Source: Ustilaginoidea virens
Lineage: Eukaryota > Ascomycota > Sordariomycetes > Hypocreales > Clavicipitaceae
Reading direction: 5' to 3'
Assembly (NCBI RefSeq): GCF_000687475.1
Contig: NC_057316.1
Location: 434,001-498,000, forward strand
DNA: 64,000 bases
In this document: one piece after another, positions 46,052-58,267 of the stretch
How the letters are laid out: every line of letters begins with the position of its first letter
How positions within the stretch are numbered: position 1 is the stretch's first letter
Translations under genes and position numbers: made by a program
The notes under the pieces: model-generated
Database searches by the model: none
The model's input: the letters and a program-made list of their open reading frames with translations, nothing else
What the model was told of the DNA's origin: nothing

Positions 46052-46131
46052 TGAGGGACACCGGATTTGAACCGGTAACCTTTGGGACATCCCAACTGGA
46101 ATCCAACGCGCTACCGTTGCGCCAGCCCCCC
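46052..46131 (-). tRNA. tRNA-Trp (CCA) with a short intron
   Basis: 80 nt, 5' end at 46131. Acceptor GGGGGGC pairs with GTCCCTC (two G-U pairs); D stem GCGC/GCGC with loop AACGGTA; T stem ACCGG/CCGGT with loop TTCAAAT; discriminator A. The anticodon stem starts TTGGA, followed by TT-CCA-G, which places U33 and anticodon CCA. An apparent 8-nt intron after position 37 is needed to reach the 3' stem CCCAA. That leaves one A-C mismatch at the base of the loop. Overall layout agrees with nuclear tRNA-Trp genes of fungi; intron ends are uncertain. Confidence 0.78.
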
Positions 46132-48038
46132 ATTTGATGACAGATTCGACTCCATTCTTGTCTCAAGTACTACTGCAGCGTCGTATCCTAACCTCAAGGC
46201 CACATTTCGAGATTTTGGTCAGCAACTATAACAAACGGCAACGAACTGCAAAGGAGGGATTCCCTTTAGCAAAAGGGAAACACCCAAGAGTTGGATGAGG
46301 GTGCGCGATGCTCCGTAAATATTCGACTCATGGTAAACCTCGTAGAGGTTATCTTATGCAAGTGGTTGTGCCAGCTGCTGGCAAGGAAGAAAAAAGATTC
46401 TATTCTATTGGAGAGTTGCTGCTGCGCCACTGCTCCTCGATCACGAGTTTTCCTCCAAGCTTGATGCATTCTCGTCTGCTGTTTCCTCGAAACTTTGCGT
46501 CGACTACATCGTTGACCATCCGGCCCATTGTCGCCATCAGGCTTGATCTCTTATTACTTGACCAGACGGAGGAATACCCCAACTGCCGTAGTGGCGACAC
46601 AGTTGGCCCGGTACCGATGTCGAGAATAGCTTTTGGGGATATTTTTTACCAGCGCAAACGTCCGAGTATTGCTCCTCATGGACGGCACGAGGCGCATCTG
46701 TTGCGAGTCTGTTGCGAGTCTGCTGCATCTCAAGACCATCTTGCTTCCCTCCCGCGTCAACTCTATGAACACTACGAGGGTCTTGCTCGCTGCGCTACTA
46801 GCTTCTGTTTGCTGTTCGTGGTACAGACATACACGTCTATGCCGCATAGAGCTATCATTAAAATTCACCATTATGCGTCGTTTAGAATTCTCGCTCGTCG
46901 GTTAGATATTCTAGGTTGTCTCACGAGTGCCAAAAGTCGATCTATGGCTTAGATCTTGAATTAATCTCAGCCGAAAGTTGAACAGCTGGGTAGATTTTCC
47001 ATTTCCCCCGATTTCATGTCTCATATCGTACAAGGCATGCTCGACAAAGCTTTGCCAATGTCTGATTATCGTCGGTGCTGATCAGTTTGAACCTGAGGTG
47101 TCAGAACCTGCATGTCGCGTGGTCTGTCGTTCGCTGATTCGCTAATTCGATGCTAACTGTCAACTGATATTCGCGAGCGATATGTGGAGAGATTGGTGGG
47201 TGATGCCGCATGTCCGCGATGCGATAGATTGGTCCGAGAAGGGGCAGAGGGGATTCCACTCTCTCCTAACCTGGTTTCTCAGTGTCTGATGCCAAAGCCC
47301 GAGGCCGTAGCAGCGCACGGATGTCTTGGCCACGTCAAAGGGTCTGCCGTCACGTCAAGTCACGTGCTGCATCACGCGGATGCATTTTTCCCGGAATTTT
47401 GATTCTAGGCACCGCCCCGGTTTTTCATTGGCTTCAGGGTACGAGACGTGGTGGTTTGCAATGTGCGTAACCCCCCAGGTACCACGGCAATGCAGCCAGG
47501 CGGCCTGGCAACAACCTTCAATTCAAACTTCAATCCTCATAAGCGCCTGCCTCGTACTGCCAAAGCTGTGAATCGGGACCGACCTTCTGCATCTCACAGG
47601 GCCTGCAAACTCCGTGATCAAGGGCCAACTTGCGGCTTCCTTTCCCCACTGGCGTCATTGCTGACCTAACCAAATCGAATCCGAGCGGGTGAGTTAGCGT
47701 GCCTCAGTTGGAGAGTTGCTTTTCTTGATCCTCCAAACCAAACCAACACAACACCCCCCCCCCTCCTCCCCTCTCTCTCTCTCCAACTTGTTGCTTGTTT
47801 TGATATCACACGTCGTCTTTACTATACCAGCGATCCGTGCTCCCTCTCAGCGTGTCTCGCCAGACAAATTGCTCATTATTAGATTTATCGATACATCTCG
47901 TCTGCATCCGGCTTAACCCTTCTTTGCGCATCAACAGGGCAGAGCCATCACCCATTGCGTTTCACTCTGAGCGGGCGGCCACCCTCCATCGCCACCCCAT
48001 TGATGGTGTCGCTTACCGACCTGTCGTAAACCCCTACG
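46132..48038. other. Spacer upstream of nst1
   Basis: Several moderate frames on both strands between 46300 and 46950 (one plus-strand frame of 214 codons from 46308, one minus-strand frame of 105 codons from 46871) lack recognisable domains and overlap, so none is annotated. From 47700 on the sequence is the nst1 upstream region. Confidence 0.5.
47753..47783 (+). promoter_or_regulatory. C/CT tract upstream of nst1
   Basis: C-run followed by CTCCTCCCC and CTCTCTCTC, about 255-285 bp before the start codon; a typical pyrimidine tract of fungal promoters. Inferred from composition. Confidence 0.4.
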
Positions 48039-51000
48039 ATGCCGGCCACCAACCAAAAACCGGCCACTCCCTCGCCGGCATCGCCTCGGAACACCGCGAA
48101 ATACACCAATAAGGATGGTTCCAAGTACATCACGGTCCCAAAGACCGCTGCCTCAGACTCGTCCCAGCCCTCAACCCCGACCATTGCTACGCACCCCATC
48201 AGCCCGCCGCCTCCCAACGCCCTCGCTGCTGACGCCACCGTTCCTTCTGTGAATCGCAAGAAACAAAAGCGTCGACAAAAGGCCCTGGCCAAGGCTGCTG
48301 CGGCTGAGCATGCGGAGAATGGCCAAGCGGACCCCGCATCAGGCAGAGTCTCACAGTCCGAGGTTCTTCCAGCCGACCACGAAGCTGTCGCAAGCGAAGA
48401 TGATGACGAGGACGACGCGCTCAATGGAGGCTCGGAATCTCCAAAGACCAACGGATATCCTGTTCCTGCCGCAAGGTCCAAGAAAAATAAAAAGAAGAAA
48501 AAGAAGAACGCGGCGGATGCCCGCAATTCCGCCGGATCCCCCGCAATCTCGACCTCTCTCGCCCAAGTATCTGGGCACGGCCGGCCGCGGCCGTCGGGCA
48601 TGTCAAAAGACAAAATCTGGAGCACGAGCAATCACGAAGAACGAGAACGGATCAAGGAATTCTGGCTTGGCTTGGGTGAGGATGAGCGCAAGTCACTTGT
48701 CAAGGTGGAGAAGGATGCGGTTCTGAAGAAGATGAAGGAGCAGCAAAAGCACACGTGCAGCTGCACCGTTTGCGGAAGAAAGCGAACAGCCATTGAAGAG
48801 GAACTCGAAGGCCTGTACGATGCGTATTACCTGGAGCTGGAACAGTTTGCGAACCAAGGCGAAGCCCCGCCAATGCTGCCGCCGCCCCCGTCGCGGGACT
48901 TCCCCCCGCGACCCTCGCGCCGATTACCGTCAGCCTATGCTCTCCGGCAACCTTCCCGCGGTCGAATAGTGGAGCATGTGGGCGATGAAAACGAAGAGGA
49001 CGAGCTGGAAGAGGTCTACAGCGAAGACGATGGGGAGGACGAAGAGTACAGCGACGAAGAACCTCCCGAGCATTTCCAGGGCCCCTATGACCGAGACGTG
49101 ACCGATTTCCTGACGTTTGGCAATAGCCTGCAAGTCAAGGGTACGCAACTCCTTGATTCTCTGCTCAGCGCGTATGGTAACATGGAATTAGGCGGCATTC
49201 TTACCGTGGCGGATGACCTTCTCAAAAACGACGGCAAGCGCTTCATCGAAATGATGGAGCAGCTCGCAGAGCGTCGAATGGCCCGCGAGGAGGATGCTAG
49301 AGAGCACTTCTCCCGCGGCTACGGTCATCCCAACGGCGCATACTCTATTCCTCATAATCATCCTCCGCCTGACGAAGACGACTATGAAGACGACGAGGAG
49401 GAGGAGGAAGATTATGAGGATAGCCAGGATGAAGAGTATGAGGATGAAGAGGTATATTCTAATCCGCCTACCATGCCGTCGGAGTTCCATACTGAGTGCC
49501 GCTGCCAGGACCAAATGACGGAAGAGCAACGAATGGAGGAAGGCCGTCGCATGTTTCAGATTTTCGCCGCGCGCATGTTTGAACAACGCGTCCTTTCAGC
49601 ATACAAGGAGAAGGTTGCCAAGGAGCGGCAAGACAAACTGCTAGAGGAATTGGAAGAAGAAAACCGGCAGGTCGACCAGCAAAAGGCCAAGAAGGCCAAG
49701 AACGCGCAAAAGAAGAAGGACAAGGCCGCCCAGAAGAAGCAGGCCCTGGCCGAGGAGCGGGCGCGCAAAGAGGCCGAAAAAGCCGCGGAAGAGGCAGCCC
49801 GGCTGGAAGCCGAGCAGAGACGAATTGCCGAGCAGAAGCAAAAGGCCGAAGAGAAGCGTAAGCAGAAGGAGGCCCAGAAGAGGGCCGAAGAGGAAGCGCG
49901 GTTGAAGAGGGAGACTGAGCGACAACGGCGCGCCCACGAGCAACGAGAGAAGCAAGCGGAACTGGAGCGCAAGGCCCGCGAAGCCAAAGAACGTGACAAG
50001 AAGCTCAAAGAGGAGCAACGGCAAAGGGAGAAGGACGCGCGGGATCAGAGGGAGCGGGAAGCGCAGGAGCGCAAAGAGAAGCAGGAACGCGACAAGAGGG
50101 AAAAGGAAGCGAGAGCTGCTAGAGCACAGAGGGAAAGCCAAGAGGCTGCTCAGAGAGCGAGAGACGACAAGGCGAACCAGAAGCCGTCGGCCGCCGCCGT
50201 CCCCCCAACGCCCCATTCGCAGCCCATCCAAATCCCCAAGCGCGGACAAGGGCATACGGTGCCGTTGTCGACGGCGTTGTCGACGGCGTTGCCCACGGTG
50301 CTGCCGCAACACCCTCCCAACCCTGCCAGCTTCGCCTCGCCCAAGATGCCGATGGCGACGCCGATCATTCCCAAAGCGCCAACTCCTATGCGCACGCGGA
50401 CGTCATCCCAACAGCAGGACTCCGGACCGGGGAGCTCGGCCGCATCTCAGTGTACCTCGCTGGCCAGCCAGCTCCCGTCTCCCTACTCCGGAACGCCGGT
50501 GCAGGTGAGCCCAGGGCCAGCTGGTCAGGACAGGAAGCCAGGCTCGGGAGTGTCTCTCCTCGCCTCGCAACTCGGCCAGGCAGCCTCGCCGCAGAGCGTG
50601 CAGCCCAAGCTGCCAAGTCACACCCCGCCGTTTCAGCAGATGCCGCCCATGGCGATGCAACCGCCGCCAGGGCTGGTGCACCACCGGTCGCCAGGCTTCC
50701 CGAGCCCCATCGCGCCAGATGCCATGTTTCCGATGGGGTTCCGGCCTGTGCCCAGCATGATGATACCTCCGCCAGGTATTCACGGACCAGCAGGAAGGGG
50801 GTTTCCCCCGGGCCCTGTACCCCCTCCCGGGTTCAGCCATTCAACCACGGATCCTTTCCCGGTAACCCAAGGATTCCCCCTCGCCAAGGACTCGCCCGCC
50901 CCGTCACACGCTCGTCAGGCCTCGGCCGGATTTTCGGAAAATCAGCAGCATTTGGGCGTGCCGTCTCAGCCTATCGGAAGACCTGCGCCCATTGGACGAC

Positions 51001-51704
51001 CGGGAAGCCTGTCACATGGCCAGCCACACATGGAGGACGAAGATGCCCAGCATTTGGGCAGCCGGGTCCTGGTTGACGACGATGAGCCGTTGCCGATGGA
51101 TGCCAGCCTGGGCGGTCTGCGCAACCAGCCTCCCGGGCCGCGCGGCTCGTTCGCCGCCAGCCCCTTCATGGACGCCGGGTATCCCATTGGGCAAAACCCC
51201 TGGGGCCCCCCAGCAGCGTCAGCGCAGCAGCACTTCCACGGCCCCGGGTTCGCGAACTCAACCTGGGGCTCGCCGACGGTTCTGCCCGGTTTCAGCTTGG
51301 CATCGCCGGCGCCCGCTCTGGGCACCGTGCGCACGTCGTCTCAGCCGAGGCATGTCGCGGTGCGCCTGATGCTTTGCCAGGCCTGCAAAGACCTGTCCGG
51401 GTCGGGCAACGCCGATGCCAACGGCTACATTGATCTGGGCACGATCAAGGCGCAGATCGACGCATATTCCGGCGACACCAGCATCACGGAGCATGATCTG
51501 TTGGACTTGTGCGATACCGAGGGCAACCATTCCAACGGCGGCGGCACGTTTGATCTCAAGCCGAGCAGCTCCGGCCACGGGAAGCACATGATACGGTGGA
51601 TGCCGGACCCCCGCGACGGCTCTGGGCAGAACTATCGAGCCGTCGGAGCTCCCGGGGAGATTGGTAGCCCTCTGACAAACCACGCGTCCTTGCGGGGATT
51701 TTAG
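48039..51704 (+). CDS. nst1: Stress response protein Nst1
   Basis: Cytoplasmic protein first described as a negative regulator of salt tolerance in yeast; conserved in filamentous ascomycetes. One 1,221-aa frame without introns, starting at the ATG at 48039. Order of regions: Ser/Pro/Ala-rich N-terminus; basic KKNKKKKKKN; a helical segment (NHEERERIKEFWLGL, then CSCTVCGRKR with a small Cys pair); acidic stretches of Asp/Glu; a conserved middle (TDFLTFGNSLQVKGTQLLDS); a second acidic run; CRCQDQMTEEQRMEEGRRMF; a ~200-residue charged coiled coil with Glu/Lys/Arg/Ala heptads (about 525-725); and a Pro/Gln-rich tail to a short conserved end. Length matches Nst1 in relatives. Confidence 0.95.
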   Translation: MPATNQKPATPSPASPRNTAKYTNKDGSKYITVPKTAASDSSQPSTPTIATHPISPPPPNALAADATVPSVNRKKQKRRQKALAKAAAAEHAENGQADPASGRVSQSEVLPADHEAVASEDDDEDDALNGGSESPKTNGYPVPAARSKKNKKKKKKNAADARNSAGSPAISTSLAQVSGHGRPRPSGMSKDKIWSTSNHEERERIKEFWLGLGEDERKSLVKVEKDAVLKKMKEQQKHTCSCTVCGRKRTAIEEELEGLYDAYYLELEQFANQGEAPPMLPPPPSRDFPPRPSRRLPSAYALRQPSRGRIVEHVGDENEEDELEEVYSEDDGEDEEYSDEEPPEHFQGPYDRDVTDFLTFGNSLQVKGTQLLDSLLSAYGNMELGGILTVADDLLKNDGKRFIEMMEQLAERRMAREEDAREHFSRGYGHPNGAYSIPHNHPPPDEDDYEDDEEEEEDYEDSQDEEYEDEEVYSNPPTMPSEFHTECRCQDQMTEEQRMEEGRRMFQIFAARMFEQRVLSAYKEKVAKERQDKLLEELEEENRQVDQQKAKKAKNAQKKKDKAAQKKQALAEERARKEAEKAAEEAARLEAEQRRIAEQKQKAEEKRKQKEAQKRAEEEARLKRETERQRRAHEQREKQAELERKAREAKERDKKLKEEQRQREKDARDQREREAQERKEKQERDKREKEARAARAQRESQEAAQRARDDKANQKPSAAAVPPTPHSQPIQIPKRGQGHTVPLSTALSTALPTVLPQHPPNPASFASPKMPMATPIIPKAPTPMRTRTSSQQQDSGPGSSAASQCTSLASQLPSPYSGTPVQVSPGPAGQDRKPGSGVSLLASQLGQAASPQSVQPKLPSHTPPFQQMPPMAMQPPPGLVHHRSPGFPSPIAPDAMFPMGFRPVPSMMIPPPGIHGPAGRGFPPGPVPPPGFSHSTTDPFPVTQGFPLAKDSPAPSHARQASAGFSENQQHLGVPSQPIGRPAPIGRPGSLSHGQPHMEDEDAQHLGSRVLVDDDEPLPMDASLGGLRNQPPGPRGSFAASPFMDAGYPIGQNPWGPPAASAQQHFHGPGFANSTWGSPTVLPGFSLASPAPALGTVRTSSQPRHVAVRLMLCQACKDLSGSGNADANGYIDLGTIKAQIDAYSGDTSITEHDLLDLCDTEGNHSNGGGTFDLKPSSSGHGKHMIRWMPDPRDGSGQNYRAVGAPGEIGSPLTNHASLRGF

Positions 51705-52943
51705 CAGAGGACCAGCAACGCAGGCTCCAGAGCCGAGAGCGGAAGCCTCCGGGAGCGACGGGCCCTGCTGGAGCGGCTCCGCGTAGCTGATGGACGGTCC
51801 GCGCCCGCGACTCCTCCTCCCTCCTCCTCCTGGGCGACTGTGCTCAACATGTACCGAGGCAGCTCCCGCACTTTGGCTGGCTCAACAGCAGGTTCGCCCA
51901 GGACCATGAATGTAAACAGACGGGGTACCAGAACCGGAAGTGCCAATCTGATGAACGCGTAGGAAGGACGTTCTGGAGGCCGCGGCCATCACAGCGCGTT
52001 TTAACCTCGTAGCTGACTCTAGATTTCCTTTTCTCCCCCCCCCCCCCCCCCCCCTTTTTCTTTTCCTCCCCGGCATGGCTCGTTAAGCCGAACCTTGCTC
52101 GAAAAAAAAAGCCGTGATACCCGTCTTTGTTTTCTCTTCTCTCTTGTTGCCTTTTTCCACCGTGCAGATATTTACGTCGTACGGGAAATCGGCGAGGAGT
52201 TACGGGCGGACTCAACCGGCGGACTCGACCGGCGGACTCAACCGGCAAAAGGGGGAACAGCGTTCTGGGACGGATTGATTATAGCCCTTGGGCAAGTCAT
52301 TGCGCCATTTCGGGGGGTACCGAACTACAACATCATGTTTGCACTCCTGGCCAACCAGCGAGAAAGGCGGAGACAAAGGATGAGGCAAGGAATGTCGATT
52401 AGGAATGTCTCCTATCCCTTTTTATTTTTTATTTATTTTTTATTTTTTTATTTTATTTTGGCCATCACCCTTTGTTCGATTAGTAGATACGGAGCATTGT
52501 CTGGCCGCGCGTGGGTTGGGGGGGGGGGGGGGGGAAGGCTGGTTATGGGAGGGTACTGAACAGTTGTTTGCGTGAAGCTTTTACGTTGTGTTTGCTCGTG
52601 ATTCGGCGTGCTGTGTGAAGCGTGCGGACGAGGCTTTGCTGGCTGGGCCGGCCTGCTGTGCTGTGACGTGAGGTGATGGATGGATGGTGCGGGCAAGCCT
52701 CGAGGGCGTTTGGCTGTGTCGTGCTGGATGCGTAGTCTTACTATGTATCTGGGCCGGGACGGCAGCGGTTCTTTTGCACCACGAGTATCCAGTCGTATCG
52801 AGTCAGGGGTGAGCGGCGCTCTGGAGCCACTGGTTACGTATGAGGGGGGACAAGGAGGGATCGATTGCGCGTGTATGATGTTCTGTAGTTGCATCCCGGG
52901 ACTTGAGGCCCGTTACTTGCTTCAACACGCAGGCAGAAACACA

Positions 52944-53001
<58 letters not shown>

Positions 53002-53266
53002 CAGCGCTGACAGGACCATGGCAGAGGGCCTCCAACCCTTTGTTCTCATCATTCCGGCGGCGTGTTTTTTTAAAAAAAAAAGAGAAGAAAAGGAGGAAAA
53101 AAAAAGACAGGATGTGGTGTGGGACCCTGGGAACCGCTCCTTGTCTGTCGCCTCGACGAATCCGAATCAACCCGACCTGGCCCGTTTTCCTCACCGACCG
53201 GCTGGTCTCGTCTCTTCTTGTTTGCCCAAAAAAAAACCCCCACAGCACACACGCATGGCGTGCGGG
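51705..53266. other. Convergent spacer with homopolymer and dinucleotide repeats
   Basis: Between nst1 (+) and the Cys-rich membrane protein (-). Contains a C20 run at 52035-52054, a GGACTC-A/G-ACCGGC repeat near 52205-52245, T-rich DNA near 52420-52460, a G17 run at 52518-52534 and a compound CA/GA microsatellite. No gene seen. Confidence 0.6.
52940..53001. repeat. Compound (CA)n(GA)n microsatellite
   Basis: About eleven CA units followed by about twenty GA units. Confidence 0.95.
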
Positions 53267-54115
53267 TCAGCGGTGGCCAGGCTCCTGGAAAGGGTTCGGG
53301 CCATTGTCGTGCGCGTCGTCAACCTGCTGCATGAGGGGCGCGCGCGCCTCCTGGGACCGCTGCTTCTTGGTAGCGGCGCGGGCGAGAGCCACGGCCTCGG
53401 CCTTGGCGGCAGCCTTCTTGTGGTGCGCCCTCTCCTGGCAGCAGGCAAAGGTGACGTAGGCGACGCCGACGACGATGGCGAGGCCGAAGATGACGGCGAC
53501 GACGACGCCGCCCGTGTCGAGGGCGTTTTGCGCCTTCATGCAGATGTCCTGGTGCTGCGGGTCGAGGGCGCAGATCCAGCCGGACAGGCAGTCGCTGGTG
53601 GTGACGGGCTGCGGCGTGCACGAGTTGGCCTTGGGCTTGCCGTCGACGGTGCTGGTGACGCACGACGCGTGGGTGGTGGTGCCGAATCTGAAGCAGTCGC
53701 TGCCGCTCTTGAGCGAGGCGCCGCCGGTCTCCCGGGCGGCCAGGCGGTGGTCATGGTTCAGCGCGGGCCGGGGGGTGACGCCCGCCGCTCGGCGCCGCCT
53801 CAGCTCGTCCTCGGCGTAGGCGTAGGCGTCGGCGTCGCCCTCGCCGTCGCGGTCGCGGCACCGGCTGACGGCGCGGACGGCTTCTTGGGCGGCCTGGCTG
53901 GCGGGGCAGCCGGCGTCGGCGTAGCAGGCCTGCAGGTCGCTGTGGTGCCGGGGGCCGGGGAGGTTGGAGAGGCAGAGGCGCAGCGAGGTTCGGTCGCCGC
54001 AGTGGGCGAGCTCGGCGAGCTGCCGGGCGTGGGAGGAGAGGCAGGCCCGGTCGCCGGGAGACAGGGCGGCAGGGGTGGCTGCGAGCAAGAGGGCGCTGAG
54101 GGGGAGGGATCGCAT
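53267..54115 (-). CDS. Unrecognised Cys-rich type I membrane protein
   Basis: Single-exon frame of 282 aa; I do not recognise a family. The ATG at 54115 starts a signal peptide (MRSLPLSALLLAATPAALS), which is why it is preferred over upstream in-frame starts. The ectodomain has two six-Cys groups: Cys25, 39, 48, 64, 70, 86 and Cys141, 152, 166, 176, 182, 192, separated by an acidic/Arg-rich linker. One membrane helix spans about 202-225 (VVVAVIFGLAIVVGVAYVTF), ending in CC, followed by a basic, Ala/Lys-rich cytosolic tail of about 55 residues. This is the shape of a surface sensor or adhesin-like protein, but the Cys spacing is not that of CFEM. GC content and coding bias look native. Confidence 0.72.
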   Translation of the reverse strand: MRSLPLSALLLAATPAALSPGDRACLSSHARQLAELAHCGDRTSLRLCLSNLPGPRHHSDLQACYADAGCPASQAAQEAVRAVSRCRDRDGEGDADAYAYAEDELRRRRAAGVTPRPALNHDHRLAARETGGASLKSGSDCFRFGTTTHASCVTSTVDGKPKANSCTPQPVTTSDCLSGWICALDPQHQDICMKAQNALDTGGVVVAVIFGLAIVVGVAYVTFACCQERAHHKKAAAKAEAVALARAATKKQRSQEARAPLMQQVDDAHDNGPNPFQEPGHR

Positions 54116-56180
<2,065 letters not shown>

Positions 56181-56601
56181 ATGCCTCTCGTCGTCCCCGG
56201 CGTCACCACCAGCTCCAACAGCGAGACTGAAAAGTGGCAGAACAAGCTGGTCGGCAAGAAACTCTCCGACGGCGAGCACGACGAAACCGTAAGCCCCATC
56301 CTCCATTATCCATCATCCTCATCCATCATCCATCATCCATCATCCATCATCCATCATCCATTTTCCATCATCCTCATCCATTATCCATCATCCATCATCC
56401 ATCATCCGTCAGGAACCCTTGGCTGGCCCGCGTGCTGACAAACCACCCCTGGTACATATATAGAACTTTTGCGTCAAGGACCTGCCCGAGGAGCACCGCG
56501 TCATCGCGCCGGGCCAGCTGGTGACGCGGGACTTGAAGGAGAACCGGCTGAACATTCACCTGGCGGACGATGGCACGGTGACGCATGTGGAGCGCGGATG
56601 A
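56181..56601 (+). CDS. Peptidase inhibitor I78-family protein
   Basis: Small inhibitor-like protein of family I78 (PF11720); characterised fungal members inhibit serine peptidases. Exons 56181-56288 and 56464-56601 encode 81 aa, with a phase-0 intron of 175 nt. Family features: WQNKLVGKKLSDGEHDET, then FCVKDLPEEHRVIAPGQ and NRLNIHLADDGTVTHV near the C-terminus. No signal peptide is visible, so it is probably cytosolic, as many fungal homologues are. The intron is full of CATCATC/TCCATCA repeats. It lies 451 bp upstream of tma20 on the same strand. An S28 serine peptidase lies 3 kb away, but nothing shows that they interact. Confidence 0.9.
56314..56410. repeat. TCCATCA-type minisatellite in the I78 intron
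   Basis: Repeated TCCATCA/TCCTCA units, interrupted by TTTTCCATC, filling most of the 175-nt intron. Confidence 0.85.
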
Positions 56602-57052
56602 GGTGGCCGACGGCTGCTGTTCTCGCTTGTATATCTGTTTCTGCTTTCTGTTTTTCTGTTTTCATCTTGATTCCGGTCTTGCGTCCGGGTCTGGTGAATA
56701 CGGCAAGGTGTCTGGCTGCTGTAACTTGGCTTACCTTGTATGAATGAAAGCATTTGCGTATATACTGTATTCGCACTGTATGCTTCTCTTGAAAGACGCC
56801 GCCCCGCCATGCTGGAGTGGGGCCACCACAACTGCGGGGCATCATCGTCGTCGGAGCTGTCGTCGTGACAATATGCAACGCAACTTCTTTTGCCCCTCCA
56901 GATTCTCAGGCTCGGGCTCGGCTTCGACTTTGGCTTCAACTTTCCCTTTGCCGCTACAGCCTGCCCGCCGCCCCGTCGCCTTTTTTGTCCCGACGCGAAA
57001 AAAAAACAAACAAAGAAAAAAACACCCCGTCGACCAGCACACGCCGCCCGCC
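56602..57052. other. Spacer between I78 gene and tma20
   Basis: 451 bp serving as I78 3' flank and tma20 upstream region. An A-rich stretch lies at 56998-57022 just before the tma20 start. No gene seen. Confidence 0.6.
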
Positions 57053-57758
57053 ATGTTCAAAAAGGAGTGAGCGAGCCATCCCCCATCCCCCATCCCCCAT
57101 CCCCCATCCACCGCATGAAACATATCCCCAAACTAAACTAACCAACCCCCCGCCGAGCAGCATCTCCCCCGCGCCCAAGCAGAAGCTCAAGTCGTCCGTC
57201 CAGCGATCCCTCCGCCAGTCCCTGCTGGCCACGTACCCCCTGCTGACGCCGCACATCGACGAGATCCTGCCCAAGAAGGCGTCCCTGTCGAGCATGAAGC
57301 TGCCCGACCGCAACACCCTGTACGTCGTGGACGCGGAGCCCCTCTTCTACCAGCAGGACACGGCGGCGCTGCTCCCCCACCTGCGCCTCGTGCACAAGTT
57401 CCCGCACGGCTTCCCGACGATCCGCATCGACCGCGGGGCCATCCGCTTCGTGCTGTCGGGCGCGACCCTCATGGCCCCCGGGCTGACGTCCCCGGGCGGC
57501 AGGCTGCCCGCCGAGGGGGCGGCCGCGCGCCTCGACGAGGGCGCCGAGATGGACCAGCGGGCCGACGCGGACGGCCGCTGGAGCAGGGAGCTGCAGCGGG
57601 GGGAGCCGGTGGTGATTGTGGCCGAGGGCAAGGAGGAGGCCTGCGCCGTGGGCCTGCTGCTCACGGGGACGGAGGAGGTCAAGGCCAAGGGCAAGGGGCC
57701 GGTCGTGGGGGACGCCCATTTCCTGGGGGACGGGCTGTGGAACCTTGCGCTGGATTGA
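57053..57758 (+). CDS. tma20: Tma20 (MCT-1-like) translation factor
   Basis: Ribosome-associated factor of the MCT-1/Tma20 family, which works with Tma22 in recycling of 40S subunits and reinitiation. Exons 57053-57066 and 57161-57758 encode 203 aa. The 14-nt first exon gives MFKK, identical to the yeast N-terminus; the 94-nt intron has an ACTAACC branch site. The N-terminal domain holds LKSSVQRSLR and IDEILPKK. The PUA domain holds LVHKFPHGFPTIRIDRGA, FVLSGATLMAPGLTSPGG and a HFLGDGLWNLALD end. Between these an insertion rich in Ala/Asp/Arg (GAAARLDEGAEMDQRADA) lengthens a loop relative to yeast. The convergent nucleotidyltransferase-like gene ends 254 bp away. Confidence 0.95.
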
Positions 57759-58012
57759 GGGGCCCGGGGGGGTTCTTACGGCGACCGAGGTTATCGCCTC
57801 GTGGCTGGATTCTGCTCGTCGGATTCTTGCAGGGTATACTTCAAGATGCATGAAACAGATGCCGGCGAGGGGGGGGGGCAAAGCAAGAAACAACCGCAGC
57901 CAACGCTTCCTACGACGCTTCACACTGATGACGAGGTGTTGTCGACGTGTTCCCGTGGACGCGTTCCGTATCCTCTGCAGCGTACGCACTGATCCCCATG
58001 ACAATGCTTCCT

Positions 58013-58234
58013 TCACTCCTTCTTGCGCGCCCGCATTTCCGCATACTGCTGCTGGTGCTTCTCCCACGCCGCCCTCCCCACCTCATCCTTGCGCCGCTCG
58101 ATAAACCCGCGCACCCTGTCCATGACGAAGAAGCCTTCCGCGTCCCTCAGCTCCTCGTCCGGCACTACCCCGTACCCCGTGTCGCCCTGCGTGATGATCT
58201 TGTTCAGAGCCCTGATCTGGCACCCCCGGAACAA

Positions 58235-58267
<33 letters not shown>

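Noticed and set aside
46308..46952. 214-codon plus-strand frame and an overlapping 105-codon minus-strand frame
   Set aside because: No recognisable domain; three frames compete over the same DNA; no splice-consistent extension found. Left unannotated though one could be real.
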